A stretch of 64,000 nucleotides of DNA, from contig JAZOAH010000021.1 of assembly GCA_045595395.1 (NCBI GenBank), forward strand, positions 28,374-92,373, given 5' to 3'. The position numbers and the translations under genes were made by a program. This DNA comes from CAKSHC01 sp045595395. Its GTDB lineage: Bacteria; Bacillota; Clostridia; Oscillospirales; UMGS1783. Each line of letters starts with the position of its first letter. Within the stretch, counting starts at the first letter, position 1. This document shows, piece by piece, positions 8,392-16,341 of this stretch. The notes beneath the pieces are model-generated. The model was not told the DNA's origin and ran no database searches. It worked only from the letters and a program-made list of their open reading frames with translations.

Positions 8392-10176
8392 TTACTGCTC
8401 GATTTTAATTTTGGAGCCTTCCAGTCCGGCGGCATCGTCCAGGCGGCAACCAAAGGCGCGGATGGTACGCAAGGTGCCGCAGCCACGCAAGCCGGCAACC
8501 ATATTGACCTTGGTGTTGCTGATGTCCAGCGTTTCCAGGGTGGGCAACGAAATGAGGGGCGTCACGTCAGCAAGGGGGTTATCCGACACATTGAGGGTAC
8601 GTAGAGTGCGGATACCATTGACGGCATTGAGGGATTTGATATCGCAATCAACCAACGTCAATGATGTAACGCCTGTCTGACGCAGCGGAGAGAGGTCATT
8701 GATCTTGTTGCCGGAAAAATCGACGCTCAGCAAGCCGGTCAGTTTGGAGATGGCAGAGATATCGGTCAGGCCGCAGTTGATGGCAGTCAGCGATTGCAGC
8801 GACGAGAGGGTGGAAATGCCGCTGAGCGAGGTCAGCGTGTTGCCCGACAGATCGAGTTTGGTAAGTCCCGTCAATTTTCCGGCATCCATCAAAGAGGTGA
8901 TCCGGTTATCGGCCACCGAAAGTTCGGTAACCGACTTATGTGCGCTGATGGACGACAGATCGCTGATCTGATTACCGACCAGGATCAAAGCAGTCAAACT
9001 TTCCAACTTATCCAATCCCTTGATCTCAGCCAGATTATTGTTGCACAGCGACAGGAATTTAAGACCTGTCATGCCGGCGAGCGGCTGGACGTTCTCGAGA
9101 CCGTTATTATCCAGAGTCAGTTCGGTAATTTGGGTGGCCATGGCGATCTCACGCAGGCGATCGCCGGTGACGGCGCAGTTATCCAGCGTGACCTTGCGCA
9201 GTGTCTGGATCTGGCCCAGCACCGAAAAGTCGCTGATGCTGCTCTCATTATACAGATGCACCTCAGACAGATTGGCAAATTCTTTAAGATCCTCCAGCGA
9301 GCGGATCGACTGGCTGGTGGAGATCTCCCAGGTATTGAACGAGGTGATCTTGTCGAGCATGGAATAGGTCAGTTTCTGCGATGAGGAAACGCCGAGGATG
9401 GCATGAGCCAGATAGGACACGGCCGAATCCTTAAAGACATAGGCTGCGTTACCGTCACGCACGACATAGGTGACATCAAAGGGGGCGCTGATCAGGCCGG
9501 ACGGTGACATGGCAAAGCCGCGCAGGGTCAGAGTGCCGTGTTCAACCTGGAAGGGCTCGCCATAGACCGACGATTTGACCGAGGGCTGACTGCCGTCGTT
9601 GGTATAGTAAATGGTGGCCCCTTCATTGGCCGACAGCTCTACCGTGATCGGTTCGCCGTAAGTACCTGCCTCGACCGAGAAGGTGACGTCACCGGGCTTG
9701 TTGCGGTCGATCTTGAGCAAAACATGCTCGTTGGTGATCTGGCGGGTAAACTCATAAGCGCCGTCGATATCGCCGCGCAAAGCCATGGCCTTGATCTTAT
9801 GGGCATAAAATTCATAGGTAGCCGGAGAGAGGGTGATGCCACGCATAGCAGCCTCTTCCAACTGCTCGTATTGCCCCAGCATCTCATATGCCTTGCACAG
9901 GCCGATGCGGGCTTCGATCGAATCCTCCCTCGCCTTGAGCGCCTGCTCGTAATGCCCTATCGCTTTTTGATAATTTCCTTCGGCAAAGGCCGCATCTCCG
10001 TGCGAGAGTAGCTGATCGTGCGAGCCGATGGCTCCGGTCGCCAGAGCGATAATGCCGAAGACCAGCACACCCAAGACCAGGCAGATGCCAAAACCGATGA
10101 AGAAGACCTGCATGAATTTTTTGGGATCGATCTTATTTCCTTTTTCTAAAGACAAATCGTTAGGATTGGATTGCAT
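8392..10176 (-). CDS. Membrane-anchored leucine-rich-repeat protein with TPR and CHB_HEX_C-type domain
   Basis: 594 residues. A short cytoplasmic N-terminus precedes one membrane helix (~23-48). A TPR-like region follows (AEGNYQKAIGHYEQALKAREDS, ~65-130), then a chitobiase/hexosaminidase C-terminal-like module (ATIYYTNDGSQPS, ~165-240). From about 285 to the end there are roughly a dozen internalin-type LRRs (L..L.L..N.I.D...L). The protein faces outside and is probably a recognition or adhesion surface; no enzymatic motif is seen. AAGGTG lies 7 bases before the ATG. It has its own promoter and stands alone between gltA and rimP. Function unknown. Confidence 0.85.
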   Translation of the reverse strand: MQSNPNDLSLEKGNKIDPKKFMQVFFIGFGICLVLGVLVFGIIALATGAIGSHDQLLSHGDAAFAEGNYQKAIGHYEQALKAREDSIEARIGLCKAYEMLGQYEQLEEAAMRGITLSPATYEFYAHKIKAMALRGDIDGAYEFTRQITNEHVLLKIDRNKPGDVTFSVEAGTYGEPITVELSANEGATIYYTNDGSQPSVKSSVYGEPFQVEHGTLTLRGFAMSPSGLISAPFDVTYVVRDGNAAYVFKDSAVSYLAHAILGVSSSQKLTYSMLDKITSFNTWEISTSQSIRSLEDLKEFANLSEVHLYNESSISDFSVLGQIQTLRKVTLDNCAVTGDRLREIAMATQITELTLDNNGLENVQPLAGMTGLKFLSLCNNNLAEIKGLDKLESLTALILVGNQISDLSSISAHKSVTELSVADNRITSLMDAGKLTGLTKLDLSGNTLTSLSGISTLSSLQSLTAINCGLTDISAISKLTGLLSVDFSGNKINDLSPLRQTGVTSLTLVDCDIKSLNAVNGIRTLRTLNVSDNPLADVTPLISLPTLETLDISNTKVNMVAGLRGCGTLRTIRAFGCRLDDAAGLEGSKIKIEQ

Positions 10177-10200
10177 ATCGTTTCACCTTCCTATACCGAT

Positions 10201-10229
10201 ATTATATCACAGAGCAGTCGTTGCGTCAA
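10201..10229 (-). promoter_or_regulatory. Promoter of the LRR gene
   Basis: Minus strand TTGACG (10224-10229), 17 bases, TATAAT (10201-10206). The -35 box overlaps the gltA stop codon. Confidence 0.75.
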
Positions 10230-11590
10230 TCACGCTCAAGAATGGGCACATAATCGTGCCGTCCTTCGATGGCCTTATAGGCCGGACGGATGATGCGATT
10301 GCCGGTGAGCAGTTCCTCTAAGCGGTGCGCACACCAACCCACCACACGTGCTGCGGCAAACAGCGGGGTGTTGAGTTCTTCGGGAATGCCGAGCATGCGA
10401 TAGACGAAGCCGGAATACAGATCGACATTGGCGCACATGGCCTTGCGGTCACCCTTGACCTCGAAAAAGACCTCAGGGGTCAGCCGTTCCACCGCTTCGA
10501 TCAGTTCAAACTCATCGATCATATCCTTGATCAGCGCCAGCTCACGTGCGCTCTTTTTGAGCTGGACGGCACGAGGGTCGGACAGGGTGTAAATGGCATG
10601 GCCCATGCCGTAGATCAGACCCGAGCCGTCGCCGGCCTGCTTACGCACGATCTTGCACAGATACTCACGGATCTCTTCCTCGTCCTTCCAGTTCTTGACG
10701 TTGGCCTTGATCTCTTCGATCATATCCACCACACGGGCGTTGGCGCCGCCGTGCTTGGGCCCCTTGAGCGAGCCGATGGCACCGGCAATAGCCGAATAGG
10801 TATCGGTGCCCGACGAGGTGAGTACACGGGTGGTAAAGGTACTGTTGTTACCGCCACCGTGCTCCATGTGAAGGATCAGGCATAGGTCGAGCAGTTTGGC
10901 CTCGGCATCGGTGAATTTGGTGTCATCACGTAGCATATAGAGAATACTCTCGGCCATGCTCTGTCCCTTTTGCGGATAATGGAAATAGAGTGAACTCTTA
11001 TCATAATACCGCTTCTTGACCTGATAGGCCGACACGGCAATGGAGGGGATGCGGGCGATCAGGCTGATCGACTGCCGAATCACGTTCTCGATCTCAATGC
11101 TGGCCGCATTCTCATCATAGCCATACAGCGCCAGGACACTGCAAGCCATCTTGTTCATGACATCGGGCGAGGGCGCCTTCATGATCATATCTTCAACAAA
11201 GCCGTAGGGCAATTCTATGTATTGACCTAATAGGTCATTAAACTGCGCCAGCTCCTGTTTAGAAGGCAGATGACCGAAGAGAAGCAAAAAGGCAGTATCT
11301 TCAAACCCAAAACGGTCGGCCTTGCGGAAGCCCTGGATCAGATCTTCGACATTATAACCGCGATAGGTCAACTCACCCTCATGCGGGATGCGCTCGCCCT
11401 CGTTGAGCAGATAGCCGTGCACATTGCACACATGGGTACAGCCGGCCACGACACCCGTTCCGTCGGTATTGCGCAAGCCACGCTTGACATTATATTGATC
11501 GTAATATTCCTGCGGGATGACGGCATCTTTTCGCAGGTTATCGCATAACTTTTCAATGAAACGTTCATCTTTGGTTTGATTGAGCAACAT
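10226..11590 (-). CDS. gltA: Citrate synthase
   Basis: 454 residues, condensing oxaloacetate and acetyl-CoA to citrate. Key segments are HMEHGGGNNSTFTTRVL and GPKHGGANARVVDM (substrate histidines) and GMGHAIYTLSDPRA near the C-terminus with the third catalytic region. It resembles the longer N-terminally extended Clostridia-type enzymes. AAGGAGG precedes the ATG at 11590. It is monocistronic and divergent from spoIID. In an anaerobe it probably supplies 2-oxoglutarate/glutamate and thus feeds arginine synthesis. A 2-methylcitrate synthase role cannot be excluded. Confidence 0.93.
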   Translation of the reverse strand: MLLNQTKDERFIEKLCDNLRKDAVIPQEYYDQYNVKRGLRNTDGTGVVAGCTHVCNVHGYLLNEGERIPHEGELTYRGYNVEDLIQGFRKADRFGFEDTAFLLLFGHLPSKQELAQFNDLLGQYIELPYGFVEDMIMKAPSPDVMNKMACSVLALYGYDENAASIEIENVIRQSISLIARIPSIAVSAYQVKKRYYDKSSLYFHYPQKGQSMAESILYMLRDDTKFTDAEAKLLDLCLILHMEHGGGNNSTFTTRVLTSSGTDTYSAIAGAIGSLKGPKHGGANARVVDMIEEIKANVKNWKDEEEIREYLCKIVRKQAGDGSGLIYGMGHAIYTLSDPRAVQLKKSARELALIKDMIDEFELIEAVERLTPEVFFEVKGDRKAMCANVDLYSGFVYRMLGIPEELNTPLFAAARVVGWCAHRLEELLTGNRIIRPAYKAIEGRHDYVPILERD

Positions 11591-11624
11591 TCCACTGCCT
11601 CCTTGTCTAGGGTATTATCACTAT

Positions 11625-11653
11625 ATTATACTGTATTTTTCCTTAACACACAA
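11625..11653 (-). promoter_or_regulatory. Promoter of gltA
   Basis: Minus strand TTGTGT (11648-11653), 17 bases, TATAAT (11625-11630), about 35 bases before the gltA start in the divergent gltA-spoIID gap. Confidence 0.65.
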
Positions 11654-11681
11654 GCCTATTTTAGAAATTTCGAGGTGCCCC

Positions 11682-12659
11682 ATGAAAAAGATCCTATTTC
11701 CTCTCCTGTGCTCCTTTCTGCTCCTGCTTCTTCTTCCCTTCCTTTTATCCAAAGGATGGACAGCCTCTTTGGCCGAGTATCGGCCCTCGACCGTCGATTC
11801 GGCAACGACCGATACCACCGAGGTGCTCCTGCCGGTATTGGTCGACGACACCGTTAAGCACCTACCCCTGACCCAATACCTATGCGGCGTGGTGGCGGCC
11901 GAAATGCCGGCCTCCTATGCCCCCGAAGCCCTCAAGGCTCAGGCGGTGGCCGCCTGCTCCTACATGGTCTACCGCTGCGAGAACGACCCCGATGCCCCCG
12001 AGCACAAGGGGGCTTGGGTCTGCAACGATCCCAGCCATTGCAAGGGCTATCTGACCCAGGCGCAGATGAAGCAGACCTGGGGCGAGGACAATTATGCCCA
12101 ATATTACGCCAAGATCGCCTCGGCGGTCGGGGCGGTGACGGGACAGATCCTGACCTATGAGGGAGAGCCGGTCAACGCCGTCTTTCACGCCGTCAGCGGC
12201 GGTGTCACCGAAAGGGCGGCCGATGTATGGGGCCAGGATGTTCCCTATCTGCAGGCAGTCGAAAGCTTTGTCGATGTCAATGCCGCCCAATACCTATCCA
12301 GCGTCGAATTTACCTCCAGCCAGTTATATGACCTACTCTCCATCATTGCCCCAAATCTGGATGACAGCCTGACCGTTGGTGAGATCACCCGAACCGAGTC
12401 GGGCGGGGTGCGCACAGCCGTCATCGGCGGGGTGTCCTTTACCGGCGTGCAGCTGCGCAGCGCCCTCTCGCTTCGCAGTACCAATTTTGAGATCAGCCGA
12501 AAAGACGGCCTTTTCACCTTTACCGTCAAGGGCTACGGCCACTGCGTCGGCATGAGCCAATACGGTGCCGGCCAGTTGGCGGCGGGCGGCATGAATTATG
12601 AGGAGATCTTAAAAACCTATTACACCGATGTTGAGATCGAAACCTACACCTTTTCTTGA
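11682..12659 (+). CDS. spoIID: Stage II sporulation protein D (SpoIID)
   Basis: 325 residues, a membrane-anchored lytic transglycosylase of the engulfment machinery. It has an N-terminal signal/anchor (ILFPLLCSFLLLLLLPFLL), the conserved AAEMPASYAPEALKAQAVAACSYM segment with the catalytic Glu, and the C-terminal CVGMSQYGAGQLA..G..YEEILKTYY motif. The start at 11682 has GAGGTG 4-5 bases upstream; the reading from 11580 adds a stretch unlike the family. Its presence suggests a spore-forming lineage. Confidence 0.93.
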   Translation: MKKILFPLLCSFLLLLLLPFLLSKGWTASLAEYRPSTVDSATTDTTEVLLPVLVDDTVKHLPLTQYLCGVVAAEMPASYAPEALKAQAVAACSYMVYRCENDPDAPEHKGAWVCNDPSHCKGYLTQAQMKQTWGEDNYAQYYAKIASAVGAVTGQILTYEGEPVNAVFHAVSGGVTERAADVWGQDVPYLQAVESFVDVNAAQYLSSVEFTSSQLYDLLSIIAPNLDDSLTVGEITRTESGGVRTAVIGGVSFTGVQLRSALSLRSTNFEISRKDGLFTFTVKGYGHCVGMSQYGAGQLAAGGMNYEEILKTYYTDVEIETYTFS

Positions 12660-12684
12660 CGACATCGCCCGATAAGAGTATAAT
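12656..12684 (+). promoter_or_regulatory. Promoter of the AEC transporter gene
   Basis: TTGACG (12656-12661), 17 bases, TATAAT (12679-12684). The -35 box overlaps the spoIID stop codon. Confidence 0.75.
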
Positions 12685-12713
12685 AGAACATCATATAGAT
12701 AAAGGATGTCACT

Positions 12714-13652
12714 ATGGAGAGTTTACTCTTATCGGTCGAGGCGGTAGCCCCCATCTTTTTGCTGATGCTGCTGGGCTACGGACTCAAGCAGGTCAACATC
12801 GCCACCAAGGAACACTTTGATGCTATCAACAAACTGATCTTCAAAATTTTCCTACCCATTCTTCTCTTCTATAATATATACAAGACCGACCTGAGCCTGG
12901 TCTTCGATCCCAAACTCATCCTCTTTACCGTGATCGGAGTGCTGCTGGTCTTTGCCGTTGGCTACGGGCTGGTCTTCCTGCTGACCAAGGATAACGCCAA
13001 ACGGGGCGTGATGCTGCAGGGCTTCTTCCGCTCCAATTTCGCCATATTGGGCATTCCGCTGGTCAATTACATCTGCGGCGATACGGCCGGCGGCCTGTCC
13101 TCGCTGATGGTAGCCATTGTCGTCCCTCTCTTCAACATCCTGGCCGTCATCACTCTGGAGCGTTTCCGGGACGGCAAGGTGGAGCTTGGCAAACTGCTCA
13201 AAGGCATCATCACCAATCCGCTGGTCATCGGCTGCGTGGTGGGCGCTCTGTTTTTGCTGCTGGACATTCCGCTACCCTCCTTCCTGGAAACGGCAGTAAG
13301 TGACGCCGCCTCCATCGCCTCGCCGCTGGCCATCGTGGTGCTGGGCGCCAGCTTCCGGTTCTCCGACATCAAGGGCAACCTCAAGGAACTGCTGGTCACC
13401 GTAGGAACTCGGCTGCTGATCGTGCCGGCCCTGGCCATCACCGCCGCCGTGCTGCTTGGCTTCCGAGGCGAAGCGCTGATCTGCCTGATGGTGATATTCG
13501 GCGCACCGACCGCCGTGTCCTCCTTTTCCATGGCCCAGCAGATGGGCGGCGACGAAAAACTGGCGGCGCAGATCGTCGTCTTTTCCTCCGTCCTGTGTCT
13601 GCTCACCCTCTTCGGCTGGATCTTCCTGCTCGGTTCTTTGGGACTATTCTAA
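12714..13652 (+). CDS. AEC-family transporter (auxin efflux carrier type)
   Basis: 312 residues with about ten hydrophobic helices. The family N-terminus VEAVAPIFLLMLLGYGLKQ and the FRSNFAILGIPL segment with a conserved Asn are visible. The family exports or imports small organic acids such as malate or malonate; the substrate here is unknown. AAAGGA precedes the ATG. The gene has its own promoter and ends in a bidirectional terminator. Confidence 0.9.
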   Translation: MESLLLSVEAVAPIFLLMLLGYGLKQVNIATKEHFDAINKLIFKIFLPILLFYNIYKTDLSLVFDPKLILFTVIGVLLVFAVGYGLVFLLTKDNAKRGVMLQGFFRSNFAILGIPLVNYICGDTAGGLSSLMVAIVVPLFNILAVITLERFRDGKVELGKLLKGIITNPLVIGCVVGALFLLLDIPLPSFLETAVSDAASIASPLAIVVLGASFRFSDIKGNLKELLVTVGTRLLIVPALAITAAVLLGFRGEALICLMVIFGAPTAVSSFSMAQQMGGDEKLAAQIVVFSSVLCLLTLFGWIFLLGSLGLF

Positions 13653-13657
13653 AAAAT

Positions 13658-13690
13658 AAGAGCCTATCCTGCGATAGGCTCTTTTGTTTT
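13658..13690. terminator. Bidirectional terminator between convergent genes
   Basis: AAGAGCCTATC (13658-13668) and GATAGGCTCTT (13673-13683) with a CTGC loop. TTTTGTTTTG follows on the plus strand and TTATTTTTT on the minus. The stop codon of the ECF S gene is inside the stem. Confidence 0.9.
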
Positions 13691-14179
13691 GTTCAAAATG
13701 GCGATCAGCGGACAGATGAGCAGTCCACCGATCAGATTGCCAACCCCGTGGATGACATCAAAGGGCAATCCCGCCACGATCCAGGCCAGCATTTGCTTGA
13801 TATTCAGCCCGAACAGCAATGCCTGCGACGGCGCATAAAGCACGCCGAACGACAGACCGTGCAACCCGCACACCGCCATATAGACAATGGGCGCCAGCCA
13901 TTTGGGCATTTGTTTGGGCAGTAGCATGACCGCACCCCACAGCACCGTCCACACATACAGATAGGGCACCCACCACAGGGCAAACCCGGCAAACAGACCG
14001 GTCAGCATCACATACACATACAGCGGATAGAGCGCCTTTTGCCGATAGACCACCGTTGCGGCAATCAGAAACATACCGATCAGATGGATATTCGGCAGCC
14101 ATTCCATAGCCAGATCGGAGATAAACATAAGCGCACCCAACACGCCGAAAATAGCGATCTCTCTTACCGTCGGCTTCAT
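13664..14179 (-). CDS. ECF transporter S component, predicted for cobalamin
   Basis: 171 residues, five to six hydrophobic segments, of the small ECF substrate-binding membrane type (IAIFGVLGALMFISDLAMEWLPN...). It overlaps the DUF4430 lipoprotein gene by ATGA and sits behind a cobalamin riboswitch, so vitamin B12 or a corrinoid is the likely substrate. No EcfA/EcfT gene is nearby, so it must share an energising module encoded elsewhere. The family call comes from topology and context rather than an invariant motif. Confidence 0.8.
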   Translation of the reverse strand: MKPTVREIAIFGVLGALMFISDLAMEWLPNIHLIGMFLIAATVVYRQKALYPLYVYVMLTGLFAGFALWWVPYLYVWTVLWGAVMLLPKQMPKWLAPIVYMAVCGLHGLSFGVLYAPSQALLFGLNIKQMLAWIVAGLPFDVIHGVGNLIGGLLICPLIAILNKTKEPIAG

Positions 14180-14607
14180 TTGTCGGCCTTAAAGGAATAG
14201 GTAGTGTCGGCCTCGATCTCGGTCTGATCGACCCCGCTCATGGCATATTCGCCGTTGACATAGAAGGCCCAATACATGCCGTCGCTGTCAAAATCAAGCG
14301 CGATACCGTCAACCGTCTTGACATACAGGCCATACGGCCCCTCTTCGCCTTGGATCAGCCCTAATTCCAATAGGGCTTCACCCACCGTCGGTTTGTCGGT
14401 ATGGATCTCATAGGCCCTTTCTTTCCCGTCGGCGTCGATGACGGTGAAGGGAAATACCGTCTGTCCCTCTCCCATGACTGTAGCTGCGCTCGGCTGGCTC
14501 GGCAATTCCGAGGAACTGTTGTCACTGCAACCGGTAAGCGCTATGGCCGCACATAGCATCAAAGAAAGGAGCAGTGACAGAATCTTTTTGACTTCTGTCT
14601 GTTTCAT
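14176..14607 (-). CDS. DUF4430 (transcobalamin-like) lipoprotein, predicted cobalamin binder
   Basis: 143 residues. A lipoprotein signal peptide with lipobox AIALTGC puts the mature protein on the outer face of the membrane. The body matches the DUF4430/transcobalamin C-terminal-like domain (PTVGEALLELGLI...GMYWAFYVNGEYAMSGVDQTEI...YSFK). AAGGAG precedes the ATG at 14607. It is the first gene after a cobalamin riboswitch and overlaps the ECF S gene, so I infer it captures corrinoids for that S component. The longer reading to 14697 runs into the riboswitch and is rejected. Confidence 0.85.
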   Translation of the reverse strand: MKQTEVKKILSLLLSLMLCAAIALTGCSDNSSSELPSQPSAATVMGEGQTVFPFTVIDADGKERAYEIHTDKPTVGEALLELGLIQGEEGPYGLYVKTVDGIALDFDSDGMYWAFYVNGEYAMSGVDQTEIEADTTYSFKADK

Positions 14608-14665
14608 AGGTTTTCTCCTTAATTTATATTTCCCCAAAGCCGGCACTCGCGGCATAAGCGGGGCA

Positions 14666-14824
14666 ACCGAACGGCGGATATTTCGACTGCGGTGCATCGG
14701 CGTTCGCCTTCTCGGTTTCCCAATGGCCTGTCCCGGATTGCGGCATCCGGCAAGAACGCAGACAAATCACACCTCACGGCGACGGGCTCGTGCAGGATTC
14801 TCACCTGCTTCCCCGGCGTTCGGT
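14666..14824 (-). promoter_or_regulatory. Cobalamin (B12) riboswitch
   Basis: On the minus strand an 8-bp P1 stem ACCGAACG/CGTTCGGT (14817-14824 with 14666-14673) encloses the cobalamin core. Its parts are GGTGAGAATCC with GAGCCCGTCGCCGTGA, then CCATTGGGAAACCGAGAAGGCG-like pieces, and finally a B12-box-like GCAGTCGAAATATCCGC. These match the known class in order and spacing. It starts 10 bases after the upstream gene and lies 59 bases before the lipoprotein start. No clear T-tract follows, so control of translation initiation is more likely than termination. Confidence 0.93.
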
Positions 14825-14834
14825 CATTTACTTG

Positions 14835-15452
14835 TTATTCGCCGATGATCAGTTCTTTGGCGTAGGGCAATTTCTCAATATCGGCACATAGTACATGCCA
14901 CTCGGAAAGCTTATGATTTTTGCGGGCATGATAGATGTTGATGAGATTTTCATAATTCATGGTCACGGTACGCATCTGATTATAGGACGAGGGCAAAAAT
15001 TGGATCATGTCGATCCACAGCGCCTTGTCCTTGGTTTCATTATAGCGAACACGCAGCTCTTCCAGATAGGCGATAACGGCATCAAACTGCTTGCGGGTGG
15101 CATCGGTCATACGCTCGCAGGAAAAATCGTCGGCCGTAAAGGGGGCGGCGTGGATCTTGTGCATGGTCGAGGTGGAGTTGGCCACCGTGCCCACCTTATA
15201 GGTGTCAAATTCCTTCCACCAATACATGGGCGCCGTAATGTCCATGCTCACAAAGATCTGACGCAGATATTTGCGGTGATCCGAGCCGGCGTTACGCAGA
15301 CGCTTGGCCAGGTCAAGGTCATTCGGGCCGAGGACAAAATTGCCCTGCTCATCATACGAGCTGTCCGAGCGGGCCCAGCTGTTGAGGGGGTTGCGTGCGC
15401 CGCGCATGGCATTTTCAAAATTCATAACGGAAATGCGTTCTGTTTTAAGCAT
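14835..15452 (-). CDS. Divergent ThyX-like protein of unknown function
   Basis: 205 residues, cytoplasmic, no signal or membrane segment. The segment PMYWWKEFDTYKVGTVANST followed by STMHK is reminiscent in layout of the ThyX core (..QW.RHR..S.NE.S.RY), but the RHR residues are not conserved. I suspect a non-canonical ThyX-family member; it may not be a thymidylate synthase. The start at 15452 has AGGAG 8 bases upstream and its own promoter. Family placement is tentative. Confidence 0.55.
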   Translation of the reverse strand: MLKTERISVMNFENAMRGARNPLNSWARSDSSYDEQGNFVLGPNDLDLAKRLRNAGSDHRKYLRQIFVSMDITAPMYWWKEFDTYKVGTVANSTSTMHKIHAAPFTADDFSCERMTDATRKQFDAVIAYLEELRVRYNETKDKALWIDMIQFLPSSYNQMRTVTMNYENLINIYHARKNHKLSEWHVLCADIEKLPYAKELIIGE

Positions 15453-15472
15453 ACGATCAACTCCTTTCTTAT

Positions 15473-15500
15473 AGTGTATCATATTTTTCGCTTTTTTCAA
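15473..15500 (-). promoter_or_regulatory. Promoter of the ThyX-like gene
   Basis: Minus strand TTGAAA (15495-15500), 16 bases, TACACT (15473-15478). Confidence 0.6.
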
Positions 15501-15555
15501 GTGCGAGCATAAAACTTTACCAATTCGTCCATAATGAAGACGGAGGTAAATGCAA

Positions 15556-16236
15556 ATGAGTAGATTTTCTTCAAGCACCAATGACAAAAAACACGCCCGC
15601 GACCGTCTGATCTTCGGCCTGTCCTGCCTGTTCTGCCTGCTGCTGGTGGTATTGGCCATCTATTTCTCGGTCGCCCGCTACAACCAACGGCAAGCCGAAA
15701 ATGCGGCCCAGATCCAAAGCGAACAAAGCAGCGAGCTGCCCATCGTCAACCAGCCCTCAACACCCTCGTCCTCGCAGAGCCAATCGTCTGAGCCCCAGCC
15801 CCAGCCCGAGCCTGAACCCGAACCCGAGCCTGTCATCTACATGACGCCGCTGGCCGGCGCATTGGGTATGGAATATTCGGATGACGCCCTGGTCTTTTCC
15901 GAAACGATGGATGACTGGCGCAGCCACACCGGCGTCGATTTCCTGGCCAAGGTCGGCGACACCGTCTGCGCCATCGGCGATGGCATGGTCACCGATTTCT
16001 ATTACGATGAACTGACCGGTCACACCATGGAGATCACCCATCCCGACGGCTGCATCTCGGTCTACTGCGGCCTGGGCGAGACCGTCTTTGCCGAGACCGG
16101 GCAGACGGTGCTGGCCGGTGATGTCATCGGTACCGTCGGCGGCGATATCCCCTTCGAATCGGCTGACGAGCCCCACCTGCATCTGGAGGTCATCCAGCAC
16201 GGAAAACGCATCGACCCGCTCTCTCTGATCGGCTAA
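15556..16236 (+). CDS. M23-family peptidase, SpoIIQ-like
   Basis: 226 residues: a short basic N-terminus, one membrane helix (~18-40), a Ser/Gln-rich then Glu-Pro repeat linker (~58-90) and a LytM/M23 domain. HTGVD supplies the first zinc ligands and HLHLE the HxH pair, so the site looks intact. The ATG at 15556 is 8 bases after GGAGGT; the ATG at 15550 is too close. In Clostridia SpoIIQ keeps its zinc histidines and acts with SpoIIIAH in engulfment. With spoIID nearby that role is plausible, but a vegetative cell-wall endopeptidase is the alternative. Confidence 0.85.
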   Translation: MSRFSSSTNDKKHARDRLIFGLSCLFCLLLVVLAIYFSVARYNQRQAENAAQIQSEQSSELPIVNQPSTPSSSQSQSSEPQPQPEPEPEPEPVIYMTPLAGALGMEYSDDALVFSETMDDWRSHTGVDFLAKVGDTVCAIGDGMVTDFYYDELTGHTMEITHPDGCISVYCGLGETVFAETGQTVLAGDVIGTVGGDIPFESADEPHLHLEVIQHGKRIDPLSLIG

Positions 16237-16239
16237 AAA

Positions 16240-16282
16240 CAAAAGCAACAGTGAAATATCTGTTGCTTTTGTTGGTTTTCCA
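16240..16282 (+). terminator. Intrinsic terminator after the M23 gene
   Basis: CAAAAGCAACAG (16240-16251) pairs with CTGTTGCTTTTG (16260-16271); an 8-nt loop lies between and TTGGTTTTCC follows. Confidence 0.85.
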
Positions 16283-16341
16283 ACATACAAGTGCCATTTT
16301 TTAGGATATACTGTCCTCAGAAAGATGAAGGAGGAGATCCC

